9,734 nucleotides of DNA from CAZABS01 sp964483635 (GCA_964483635.1 CAZABS010000033.1:1-9734), one strand, 5' to 3'. Counted from the stretch's first letter, positions 1 to 5,874 are shown. Made by a program: numbers and translations. Notes: generated by a model from the sequence alone, not told the origin.

Positions 1-567
1 CGTCAGCTCGTGTCGTAAGATGTTCCGTTCAGTCGGGAAACGAGCGCAACCCTCACAAAATGTTACATGTGTCATTTTGGACTGCCCAGCCCTTTGCGCG
101 TGACGCGCAGAATTATGAATGATGAATTACGAATTATGGTTTTTTGACCTTGATTCCTTATTCCAAATTCCTGATTCTGTTCGCATCGCGAACAAGGGGC
201 TGGGAGGAAGGCGGGGATGACGTCAAATCAGCATGGCCCTCTGACACCTTGGGCGACACACGTGCTACAATGGCCGACATAATGGGCTGCCAACCCGCGA
301 GGGGGAGCTAATCTCAAAAATTCGGTCTCAGTTCGGATTGCAGGCTGCAACTCGCCTGCATGAAGCTGGAATCACTAGTAATCGGGAATCAGCCACGTCC
401 CGGTGAATACGTTCTCGGATCTTGTACTCACCGCCCGTCACACCAAGAGAGCTGGCAATACCAGAAGGTCCCAGGTTAAAGTGGGAACTACGGTAGGGTT
501 AGTAATAAGGGTGAAGTCGTAACAAGGCATCCGTAGCGGAAGCTGTGGATGAATCACCTCCTTTCTA
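1..567 (+). rRNA. rrs: 16S ribosomal RNA, 3' part (5' end outside window)
   Basis: The window begins inside 16S rRNA at about E. coli position 1060 (CGTCAGCTCGTG). Conserved blocks follow in order: ACGAGCGCAACCC, GGAGGAAGGCGGGGATGACG, ACACGTGCTACAATGG, TTGTACTCACCGCCCGTCAC, GAAGTCGTAACAAGG and the anti-Shine-Dalgarno CACCTCCTT at 556-564. The 3' terminal helix reads CATCC...GGATG where E. coli has TAACC...GGTTG, a compensated change that keeps the stem and its GGAA loop, so the gene looks functional. The TTGTACTCACC variant is common in CPR bacteria. An unusual insertion lies at about 94-193. The exact 3' end is estimated from the anti-SD and could be off by a few bases. No 23S follows within 590 nt. 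Confidence 0.97.
85..204 (+). other. Expansion segment in the 16S rRNA helix 39/40 region
   Basis: E. coli has a short stem-loop here (CAGTGATAAACTG). This gene has an outer stem of 85-94 (CCCAGCCCTT) with 194-204 (AAGGGGCTGGG, one bulged G) enclosing about 100 extra nucleotides. Inside are a TGCGCG-TGA-CGCGCA hairpin (95-109), two 30-nt arms at 110-139 and 148-177 that pair at 21 Watson-Crick plus 2 G-U positions around an 8-nt loop, and a GTTCGC-ATC-GCGAAC hairpin (179-193). The 30-nt arms are AT-rich and internally repetitive (GAATTA/GAAT units). The pairing was counted by eye. It is too short for a group I intron or homing endonuclease gene. Whether it stays in the mature rRNA or is cut out cannot be told from the sequence. 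Confidence 0.8.
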
Positions 568-1078
568 GGGAGATAAATGGTGTACAATTCTGGTTCATGA
601 TCAGAATAAGACCTATAGCAGGTCGTTCATTACGCTATTATCGAGAGAAGCTTCTATGGTGACTCTCGACGAAGTAATGAAGCAACAAACATGAAGAGCA
701 CAAAATTAGGACTAACCATAAAAGACTCGCGATAAGCGGGCTGTATCATCGTTCTTGAGAGAACGTTTCTTGTTCTTTACGATTCTTGTCGGCGTTCTAG
801 GCTCCAACTTCGTTCGTTCCTCCGGAAAACAGGTTCAAGGTATCACTAGCGACATTACCTTGTGGTGCTTTCCGTGACACGTCTTTGGGCGAGCTGTTGT
901 GAATTGAGGGGGGGCGGGGCACATACGCTGAAAGTGAGCTATGTTCCTAACGCTCCTCGGATAACGCCGGAGGGCGGCTGGACTACCCGGTTTGGTCGGG
1001 CACAGTTCAGTCGAACTTTATAGGGGGAAGACGAAGGATACCTCATCTTCCTCTTCTCTCAAGAATGATGATACTTTG
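568..1078 (+). other. Hairpin-rich 16S downstream spacer without tRNA or 23S
   Basis: About 510 nt between the 16S end and a terminator carry no convincing ORF and no tRNA or 23S sequence that I recognise. Stem-loops run along it: ATTCTG/CAGAAT (586-606), GACCT/AGGTC (610-624), a two-part stem TTCATTAC/GTAATGAA plus TCGAGAG/CTCTCGA (626-681), GTTCT/AGAAC (751-764), CAAGGTA/TACCTTG (836-862), an imperfect stem at 918-947 and another at 1027-1050. The stem at 626-681 could be a processing stem. The latter half (about 780-1050) could hold an unrecognised structured RNA. I checked by eye for RNase P, tmRNA and SRP RNA core motifs on both strands and found none. Confidence 0.6.
751..780 (+). promoter_or_regulatory. 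boxB/boxA-like rRNA antitermination site
   Basis: The hairpin GTTCT-TGAG-AGAAC (751-764) is followed 6 nt later by TGTTCTTTAC (771-780), close to the boxA consensus TGYTCTTTAA that recruits NusB/NusE in rRNA operons. The order boxB then boxA, located after 16S, is that of an ordinary 16S-23S spacer. This suggests the spacer descends from one or still supports antitermination. It rests on a short motif match only. Confidence 0.5.
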
Positions 1079-1106
1079 AAAAGCCAGCCTTTGGGCTGGT
1101 TTTATT
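1079..1106 (+). terminator. Rho-independent terminator of the 16S transcript
   Basis: The stem CCAGCC-TTTG-GGCTGG (1084-1099) is preceded by AAAA and followed by TTTTATT. It would end the rRNA transcript before any 23S gene and isolate it from the next gene, whose own -10 begins about 40 nt further on. Confidence 0.85.
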
Positions 1107-1141
1107 GTGTTGACTTTTTGCTCTTTTGGCTTCTATTTTTT

Positions 1142-1150
1142 TGGTACAAT
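1142..1150 (+). promoter_or_regulatory. Extended -10 promoter of the 1157 gene
   Basis: TGGTACAAT is an extended -10 (TGn plus TACAAT at 1145-1150). The ATG at 1157 lies 6 nt after the hexamer, so transcription should start at or very near the A of the start codon. There is no good -35 at 17 nt; a TTGACT at 1110-1115 is 29 nt upstream, too far for a standard spacer. Confidence 0.65.
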
Positions 1151-1156
1151 GAAACT

Positions 1157-1678
1157 ATGCGACAAGTACTCGTCTTTGCGCCATTTTACTTGATGATCCT
1201 CGGTTCCTTATCATCCGCAGTTTTTCTTCTTGCGCTCTTATTCCTTTTTTTCGGTAATGATCAGGAAAAAGTGAAGCTCTATCGAAAAATCTTGAAATGG
1301 TCAGCTGGCATATTCTTTCTTTCCGCATTTTTGGTGATAAGCAGCTATCTTTTAACGCACAGTCTCTGGACGCTCTACACTATCAACAGCAAAACTATCT
1401 CTCTTGGTAGTGCCGGGGGTGGATATTGGACGCTCAGCGCGTGCCTCGATGCAGGAAAACAGGCTGTCGAGACTCCTCAAAAGCATATGGGGGGTTGGGA
1501 AGCTGTAGGTGCTCAGCCGGAAGGTTACTACTGCGGATTCAATTGCCGTACCGTTGGGTTGGATGGATCTCTCTGTTCTTCCTATAGTCCAGATATCAAA
1601 GAAGCGAGAGAAAAAATGCTCGAGAAGCTTTCGCCTGCGGATCGCGCCGTGGCTGAGAAGCGATGGGGCGCCAAGTAA
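1157..1678 (+). CDS. Two-TM membrane protein with cysteine-rich C-terminal domain, unknown function
   Basis: The protein is 173 residues from MRQVLVFAPF. Two hydrophobic segments (about residues 4-33 and 44-67) are separated by a basic, charged loop (KVKLYRKILK). The remaining ~105 residues form a polar domain with four cysteines, including a YYCGFNC motif and a later LCSSY; these could form disulfides outside the membrane. By the positive-inside rule the loop is cytoplasmic and the C-terminal domain probably extracytoplasmic. The reading frame stays open upstream to 992 across the terminator and promoter, but the start at 1157 fits the extended -10 six nucleotides before it. No Shine-Dalgarno sequence precedes it. 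I do not recognise the family. A terminator follows at 1696. Confidence 0.8.
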   Translation: MRQVLVFAPFYLMILGSLSSAVFLLALLFLFFGNDQEKVKLYRKILKWSAGIFFLSAFLVISSYLLTHSLWTLYTINSKTISLGSAGGGYWTLSACLDAGKQAVETPQKHMGGWEAVGAQPEGYYCGFNCRTVGLDGSLCSSYSPDIKEAREKMLEKLSPADRAVAEKRWGAK

Positions 1679-1695
1679 TTCCACCAAAAAACTTC

Positions 1696-1726
1696 CGTAA
1701 CCCAGGCCCATGGCTTGGGTTTTTTG
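1696..1726 (+). terminator. Terminator, copy 1 of a 28-bp repeat
   Basis: The stem AACCCAGGCC/GGCTTGGGTT (one G-U pair) around a CAT loop is followed by a T run (TTTTTT). It ends the 1157 gene. The 28 bp at 1696-1723 recur identically at 2186-2213. Confidence 0.85.
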
Positions 1727-1762
1727 CTGTGGTGGGTGTACTATGGGAGTCGTAACTTAGCT

Positions 1763-1768
1763 TATAAG
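1763..1768 (+). promoter_or_regulatory. -10 element of the 1775 gene
   Basis: TATAAG ends 6 nt before the ATG at 1775, the same geometry as at 1157, 7205 and 5868(-). No recognisable -35 lies 17 nt upstream, so support comes from the -10 match and the shared spacing. Confidence 0.55.
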
Positions 1769-1774
1769 AAAAAT

Positions 1775-2146
1775 ATGTTCAGAAATGTTGAGAGCGCACC
1801 CGACAGCGCAAAAATTCAAAGACCCGTTTCTCTCGAGATGCCGTCTGAGGGGATGGATTTGAATGATTTGGTGGAAGGGACGACGTATATCGTGGCCGAG
1901 GATGTACAGCTCAACGGATATATTGGAGAGCATGGTCCATTGGAGCTCAGTCAGGTGGTTCTTATTCCCGAGGGAGCAGCTCTTACAGTTGAAAAACTTT
2001 ATCCGTCTGTGGCTGTGGGTGATGAGGAGAACGATGATTCAGGAAAAAGTTGGATTCTTGCTGTGGATACCCCAGAAGAGGCTTTCAAGGTGCAAGTGTA
2101 TGCCGATGAGAATTTCAATGCGCATTTGAAAGTTGAAAAAGATTAG
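1775..2146 (+). CDS. Small acidic soluble protein, unknown function
   Basis: The protein is 123 residues from MFRNVESAPD. It has no signal peptide or membrane segment and is rich in Asp and Glu. The pattern (TTYIVAEDVQLNGYIGEHG, then SQVVLIPEGAALTVEKLYPS, a DEENDDSGK loop, and WILAVDTPEEAFKVQVYA) suggests a small all-beta fold, which is inference only. The frame is open upstream to a TTG at 1715, but that lies inside the preceding terminator. ATG 1775 has no Shine-Dalgarno and sits 6 nt after a TATAAG -10, so a leaderless start is preferred. The gene and its promoter lie between two identical terminators, making an isolated single-gene transcription unit. I do not recognise the family. Confidence 0.7.
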   Translation: MFRNVESAPDSAKIQRPVSLEMPSEGMDLNDLVEGTTYIVAEDVQLNGYIGEHGPLELSQVVLIPEGAALTVEKLYPSVAVGDEENDDSGKSWILAVDTPEEAFKVQVYADENFNAHLKVEKD

Positions 2147-2185
2147 TGCCGGTATACTTCAGGGAGTCACTCTTGTAAGTCACTT

Positions 2186-2215
2186 CGTAACCCAGGCCCA
2201 TGGCTTGGGTTTTGT
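2186..2215 (+). terminator. Terminator, copy 2 of a 28-bp repeat
   Basis: The 28 bp at 2186-2213 are identical to 1696-1723 (stem AACCCAGGCC/GGCTTGGGTT). The T run is shorter here (TTTTGTGTT) and runs straight into a TTGACG. It ends the 1775 gene. Confidence 0.8.
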
Positions 2216-2216
2216 G

Positions 2217-2248
2217 TTGACGAAACACAATATTCGTGCCAGTATAAC
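2217..2248 (+). promoter_or_regulatory. Possible promoter of the 2393 gene
   Basis: TTGACG (2217-2222) and TATAAC (2243-2248) are both good boxes but 20 nt apart, longer than the usual 16-18. If used, the mRNA would have a leader of about 140 nt containing the hairpin GTGCC-ATT-GGCAC (2362-2374) just upstream of the ribosome binding site. Confidence 0.35.
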
Positions 2249-2382
2249 CAGTCAATAAGTGGCTGTTTCTTTTTTTCAAGTTCTGATTCTGGAGTTTGAG
2301 AAAAGGACGAAGCTGTCCTTTGTTGTAGTTCTTCGTCAATGATTTTTTCTGCAGTCACACCGTGCCATTGGCACATCTGAGA

Positions 2383-2389
2383 GGGAGGT
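2383..2389 (+). promoter_or_regulatory. Strong Shine-Dalgarno site of the 2393 gene
   Basis: GGGAGGT is complementary to the 16S CACCTCC tail, with GGAGG (2384-2388) ending 4 nt before the ATG at 2393. It fixes the start and contrasts with the SD-less genes around it. Confidence 0.85.
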
Positions 2390-2392
2390 CGC

Positions 2393-3484
2393 ATGTTGCA
2401 ATTCTCGTTGGAAAAGGCCCCTGGATATCAGGAAGAGGGGCATAACTGGTACGACACAATCGGGGGCATCAACAAGTCCCTCGTGTCGCTCGAGACGTTC
2501 AATCAGCTCGTCGAAGAACGGCACCGCGCGGGCTACGCTCGCGGCGAACGCCTGAACGAGTTCTACGTCCTGAAGGGGCGCTACTCGTTCGATACCTGCG
2601 GGAACTGCGGCACGGTTTCCGGCATCCCGCAGACCATCCTCGACGAAAACATTCCGACGGTCGTTCCCGCGGAGGATTTTCGGCACCTCGTGAAGGTTCA
2701 TGGCCCGGCGGACTTGAGTTGGGGCGTCACCATGGACGGCGGCAAGCTCCCGAGGCACGATCTGCGCTGTCCGCACTGCGGCCAGGGCTGGACCATCGAC
2801 AACTGCTGGGACGTTGTGGAATGCCGCAGTTACGACGCAGTACCTCTCTCGGCGTACATCGGCCGGACGCTCGGTGAAGTCAGACTCTTCTACGGCCAGC
2901 GGACCGACGCTGTCTACCAGATGCAACCCGACATCGTCATCCGAAACGATCGGTTCATCGATCGCAGTCTCAAGTATCCCAACGCCACCGAGAATTGGGA
3001 GAAGGAAGAGGTGGTGAACGAGACGGGCTGGGTGGACGCGAAGCAGTTGGCCAAGGAGGCGAAGGGTGAGGCCGACTTCTATGTCATCCAACTCGGTGAC
3101 GAGGCCCACTTCAACATCTGGACGTACTACCACTCGAAGTGCAACCGCGAGCATCTCGCCGCCGAGGAAGAGAAGATGTTCCGGGGCATCCTCGAACGGG
3201 CCGGCTTCCAGATCATCCGGATGACGGCGATTCCCAACGAGTACTGCCCGTGCGAGCGGTGCGCGCCGTGGTTCGATGTCGAAACCCAGTACGGTCTCAT
3301 CCATCTCGGCTGGCGCAAGCGGGTGGTGAGTATCGACTGGAGCAAGCTCAAGACGAAGCGCGGTATCGCTGCGCTCTTCCGGGATGAGAACGTCACCAAG
3401 GGAGACGACGGCATCCATGCTTGGGGTTGGGCCAAGGCCGAAGAGTACCTCACGAAGGTCGCGGCGCATCTCGCCAAGCAGTAG
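2393..3484 (+). CDS. GC-rich protein with zinc-ribbon-type CxxC pairs, unknown function
   Basis: The protein is 363 residues and soluble. CGNC (C69, C72) and CPHC (C126, C129) are CxxC knuckles 54 residues apart, spacing compatible with a zinc ribbon holding an inserted loop. More cysteines follow at C138, C144 and C250, and a second cluster CPCERC (C285, C287, C290) suggests another metal site. No catalytic motif was recognised. The gene is markedly GC-rich: 42 of 60 bases at 2521-2580 are G or C, against 22 of 60 at 3841-3900 in the next gene. It has a strong Shine-Dalgarno, unlike its neighbours, and ends at its own terminator. These traits are shared with the 5982 and 8701 genes. Either horizontal transfer or a distinct expression class could explain them. 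Confidence 0.9.
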   Translation: MLQFSLEKAPGYQEEGHNWYDTIGGINKSLVSLETFNQLVEERHRAGYARGERLNEFYVLKGRYSFDTCGNCGTVSGIPQTILDENIPTVVPAEDFRHLVKVHGPADLSWGVTMDGGKLPRHDLRCPHCGQGWTIDNCWDVVECRSYDAVPLSAYIGRTLGEVRLFYGQRTDAVYQMQPDIVIRNDRFIDRSLKYPNATENWEKEEVVNETGWVDAKQLAKEAKGEADFYVIQLGDEAHFNIWTYYHSKCNREHLAAEEEKMFRGILERAGFQIIRMTAIPNEYCPCERCAPWFDVETQYGLIHLGWRKRVVSIDWSKLKTKRGIAALFRDENVTKGDDGIHAWGWAKAEEYLTKVAAHLAKQ

Positions 3485-3505
3485 GCGCAGGGCGCGGCAT
3501 CACGG

Positions 3506-3547
3506 GGCGGGGTGGATCATCAAATCCACACCCGCCTTTTTCTTTTT
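3506..3547 (+). terminator. Strong terminator after the 2393 gene
   Basis: The stem GGCGGGGTGGAT (3506-3517) pairs with ATCCACACCCGCC (3524-3536) with one bulge and a 6-nt loop, followed by TTTTTCTTTTT. Confidence 0.92.
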
Positions 3548-3559
3548 CCAAAATGCGGT

Positions 3560-3588
3560 TTGACTTTTCCCTCCTTTAGGCGTTTATT
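3560..3588 (+). promoter_or_regulatory. Promoter upstream of the OLD-family gene
   Basis: TTGACT (3560-3565), a 17-nt spacer, then TTTATT (3583-3588). Transcription would start near 3595-3596, at the ATG of a 7-codon ORF. An alternative, CATAGT at 3615-3620, ends 5 nt before the ATG at 3626 and would give a leaderless OLD mRNA, but it has no clear -35. Confidence 0.5.
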
Positions 3589-3595
3589 TAAGCCA

Positions 3596-3619
3596 ATGAA
3601 GTCGTTTGATTTCGCATAG
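3596..3619 (+). CDS. Possible 7-codon upstream ORF (MKSFDFA)
   Basis: ATG AAG TCG TTT GAT TTC GCA TAG begins at or next to the predicted start of transcription and ends 6 nt before the ATG at 3626. In a genome that seems to use leaderless starts it could be translated and affect initiation of the downstream gene. A chance ORF is equally possible, so the call is tentative. Confidence 0.25.
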   Translation: MKSFDFA

Positions 3620-3625
3620 TTTTTT

Positions 3626-5332
3626 ATGAAGATACTTGGTATTGCAATCCAAAATGTTAGGATGGTGCTCGAAGAATATATTGATTTCTCTAAAGGTAAT
3701 AGGGTTATTTATATTGGAAAAAATAATGATGGCAAAACGACGCTTCTAAAAGCGTTAGAATTCTTTTTTTCACAAGATTCAGATGTCGCTGATTTGTATC
3801 CGAAAGATAAGGATGGAAATTTTAGAAAAGACGAACTGAACCCAAATGTTATTGTTGAATTTGAGATCAACGAAGACGATAAATCGAAAGTTCAAGAGGC
3901 CCTTGAAAAACAACAACAGGCAGACAAATTTCTTGCATTAGTTCAAAATGGCCGAGTTAAAGTTCGTAAACTAATGCAGCATAACAAAGAAAAAGAAAAA
4001 ATAGAGGGACAAAAATACGAAGTTTTGAATCAAGATACGGATAAATGGGAATCAATTTTTGGCGTAACAGGGAGTAAATCTTTCTCGAAAGTTCTTCCAT
4101 ATTGTTTCTTTCTGCCTTCCATTGCAAATGTTGAGGATTATAATCAGTCAGCTCAAAAGGCAAAAAATAGTATTAATGATCTCTTTGAAATATATTTAGC
4201 AGCACAATCATGGGAGGACGATCCAGATACAGAAGCGCTAGTCAAGCAATTAAAGGATAAGATTTCAGAAAAACTGAAGTTTGAAGAGATTAATAAAAAA
4301 ATGACTGGTTTTTTGCAGCAAATAATCCCCTCGACGGAATCAGTCAATATCCGTTCGCATTTTCGTGAAGTCAAAGATTTACAAGCATTGTTGAAAAAAG
4401 TTGATGCATTTGTGCAAGATGGGGTACTAACCCTGATCACAGAAAAAGGAATGGGGCTTCAAAGAGCCTACGTTTTTTCCCTATTACGTTTAATTGCTGA
4501 CGAGATCCAAAATGGAAAAGCTAAGACAGATGTTTTATTTCTATTAGATGAACCAGACATGCATCTTCATCCGGAAGCACAAAAGGAAATTAGAAAAACA
4601 TCCAACATTCTTTCTCAGTCGTATAAAGTTGTAATTGCAACTCATAGTCACCTCTTCATGGCAGACAAAACAATAAATACTCAACTTAAGAAAGTCTTTA
4701 AAAAAGATTGCGTTGCGCACGTAGAAACGTTGAGTGAAGAGAATCGGTATCGAGAAATGTTTACTTATCTTGGATTTGCTCCGTCAGACTTTTTAATCCC
4801 TGATAATTATTTATTCGTGGAGGGTGCTTTGGATAAGGGCTATATAGAAAAACTTATCGAATTAAAATATCCTGGCGAGGATATCAATGTTTGTGTTCAA
4901 AATTGTTGTAACGATTCAGGAGTCAAGAATTTGACTAAGATTTTTCAGGGAATAGATAAAATTCTCGCTTTTTTTGAGGGTCTTCCTGCGTATTGTGGGA
5001 AATTTTGTGCCATCCTTGATGAATCAGCAGAGCGTTCAATCCCGGATCTAAGGAAGAAAGCAAACGATAATGCGTTACCATTTCGAATCATTGCTTTAAG
5101 AAAGAATGGTATTGAGTATGTGTACCCGAAGTCGATAACGAATGAATTTTTCCAAGAGAATAGTTATGAAGCTTCTTATGAAGAAAATATGAAATCGCTA
5201 TTAAAAAATAGTTCTGGGAAGAAAAATTTATCCACCTATGTCCTCGAAAAGATTAATGTAGGGCATCTAACTGAGGTTGATAAGGATTTTCTCGGTGTAA
5301 TAGAACTTGCGGTGGAAAATTCAAAAAAATAA
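3626..5332 (+). CDS. OLD-family ATPase with C-terminal Toprim domain (putative DNA nuclease, possible phage defence)
   Basis: The protein is 568 residues, a usual length for single-chain OLD proteins. The N-terminal ABC-type ATPase has Walker A GKNNDGKT (31-38), a signature-like KGMGLQR (274-280), Walker B LFLLDEPDMHLHP (D308, E309) and the H-loop ATHSH (338-342). The C-terminal Toprim region has FVEGALD (E399, D403), FCAILDES (D465) and LRKNGIEYVYP, matching the family's late IExY motif. The usual second Asp of the DxD pair is Ser467 here, so activity may be altered or the aligned residue may lie nearby. OLD nucleases cut DNA and some defend against phage. No UvrD-like GajB partner is adjacent, so it is not a Gabija pair. 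The gene is AT-rich, lacks a Shine-Dalgarno and lies between GC-richer genes, which fits acquired defence cargo. Confidence 0.88.
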   Translation: MKILGIAIQNVRMVLEEYIDFSKGNRVIYIGKNNDGKTTLLKALEFFFSQDSDVADLYPKDKDGNFRKDELNPNVIVEFEINEDDKSKVQEALEKQQQADKFLALVQNGRVKVRKLMQHNKEKEKIEGQKYEVLNQDTDKWESIFGVTGSKSFSKVLPYCFFLPSIANVEDYNQSAQKAKNSINDLFEIYLAAQSWEDDPDTEALVKQLKDKISEKLKFEEINKKMTGFLQQIIPSTESVNIRSHFREVKDLQALLKKVDAFVQDGVLTLITEKGMGLQRAYVFSLLRLIADEIQNGKAKTDVLFLLDEPDMHLHPEAQKEIRKTSNILSQSYKVVIATHSHLFMADKTINTQLKKVFKKDCVAHVETLSEENRYREMFTYLGFAPSDFLIPDNYLFVEGALDKGYIEKLIELKYPGEDINVCVQNCCNDSGVKNLTKIFQGIDKILAFFEGLPAYCGKFCAILDESAERSIPDLRKKANDNALPFRIIALRKNGIEYVYPKSITNEFFQENSYEASYEENMKSLLKNSSGKKNLSTYVLEKINVGHLTEVDKDFLGVIELAVENSKK

Positions 5333-5378
5333 AATTCTACAATTCAGTCGATAGCATGACTATTATTCAGACTGCTTT

Positions 5379-5403
5379 AAGTCTTCATTAAGATTTTTTA
5401 TTT
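5379..5403 (+). terminator. AT-rich terminator after the OLD-family gene
   Basis: AAGTCTT (5379-5385) pairs with AAGATTT (5390-5396, one G-U) around CATT and runs into T-rich sequence; an alternative stem AGACT/AGTCT (5369-5384) overlaps it. The stem is weak, and the T tract merges with the motif copy at 5401. Confidence 0.4.
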
Positions 5404-5417
5404 GACTCGCGGGGGAG
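5401..5417 (+). repeat. TTTGACTCGCGGGGGAG motif, copy A (no -10 seen)
   Basis: This is an exact copy of the 17-bp motif that forms the start of the promoter at 7170. At 17 nt from TTGACT the sequence is GCGCGT, not a -10, and only antisense sequence of a leftward gene lies downstream. It sits 4 nt beyond that gene's stop codon, between convergent genes. It may be a decayed promoter, a remnant of rearrangement, or a site with another role. Confidence 0.75.
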
Positions 5418-5421
5418 AGTA

Positions 5422-5868
5422 CTAGCGCGTGTGGTCGACTTTTCCCTGATGTAAGATGCCCACGGCTTGGGACAATTTTTTATACTGGCTGTCGAGTTCT
5501 ACTTTCACCTCTTGCGGGAGAGCCATTTCTGTATTTAAAGAATTCAACGCTTTCCAAAAAATGACGAGGTCACGCCGAGCAGCATCACGGATGGGTGTAT
5601 TTGTTTCGTCGAGCTCTGTGATAGCAAAGAGAGTTTCGAGTGGATGATTGGTTTCAAAATCTTTTACCAAGCCGAGAACTTCTTGGAGCCTCTGTTCATA
5701 CTCCGCTATCTTCTCTTTGGGAGTTTCGGGTTCAGCGTATTCATCTTCAAGACGCTTTCTGGCAGCCGCCATTTCTTCCGGAGTGTACTTCACATAACCC
5801 GGGTCAGTGGATTTTTCGCGCTCTGGTTTCGGCGGTTGGGACGACGGATTTTCAAGAGGATTGTTCAT
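5422..5868 (-). CDS. Small soluble charged protein, unknown function
   Basis: The protein is 148 residues from MNNPLENPSS. The first ~30 residues are Pro-, Ser- and Lys-rich and probably disordered. The remainder is predominantly helical in appearance: TPEEMAAARKRLEDEYAEP, a segment of coiled-coil character around residues 52-75, and a C-terminal helix of EVKVELDSQYKKLSQAVG type. There is no signal peptide or membrane segment, so it is likely cytosolic. The start is supported by an extended -10 that ends 6 nt before the ATG on the minus strand, predicting a leaderless mRNA without a Shine-Dalgarno. It converges with the OLD-family gene. Family not recognised. Confidence 0.75.
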   Translation of the reverse strand: MNNPLENPSSQPPKPEREKSTDPGYVKYTPEEMAAARKRLEDEYAEPETPKEKIAEYEQRLQEVLGLVKDFETNHPLETLFAITELDETNTPIRDAARRDLVIFWKALNSLNTEMALPQEVKVELDSQYKKLSQAVGILHQGKVDHTR

Positions 5869-5874
5869 ATGGAA

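Noticed and set aside
94..193. Self-splicing intron in 16S
   Set aside because: About 100 nt is too short for a group I or II intron, and no ORF or core pairing elements are visible.
720..740. AAGACTCGCGATAAGCGGG as another copy of the TTTGACTCGCGGGGG motif
   Set aside because: Only GACTCGCG matches; the TTT start and G run are absent, and it lies in the rRNA spacer.
568..1078. tRNA, 23S, RNase P RNA, tmRNA or SRP RNA gene
   Set aside because: The T-loop-like GGTTCAAGG at 832-840 has no matching acceptor or anticodon arms, and no diagnostic core motif of the other RNAs was found on either strand by eye.
992..1156. Upstream start of the 1157 gene
   Set aside because: This part covers the rRNA spacer, a terminator and an extended -10; the translated sequence is low-complexity (SSSSS) and unlike a real N-terminus.
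1715..1774. TTG start of the 1775 gene
   Set aside because: The codon lies inside the terminator stem of the preceding gene.
2336..3469. Minus-strand ORF of 377 codons
   Set aside because: It is fully antisense to the 2393 gene. GC-rich genes often leave a long open antisense frame. The + strand gene has a strong Shine-Dalgarno, CxxC motifs and a terminator.
3626..5868. Gabija or PARIS defence pair
   Set aside because: No UvrD-like helicase is adjacent, and ATPase and Toprim are fused in a single protein, unlike PARIS where they are separate; the adjacent gene converges and shows no nuclease motif.
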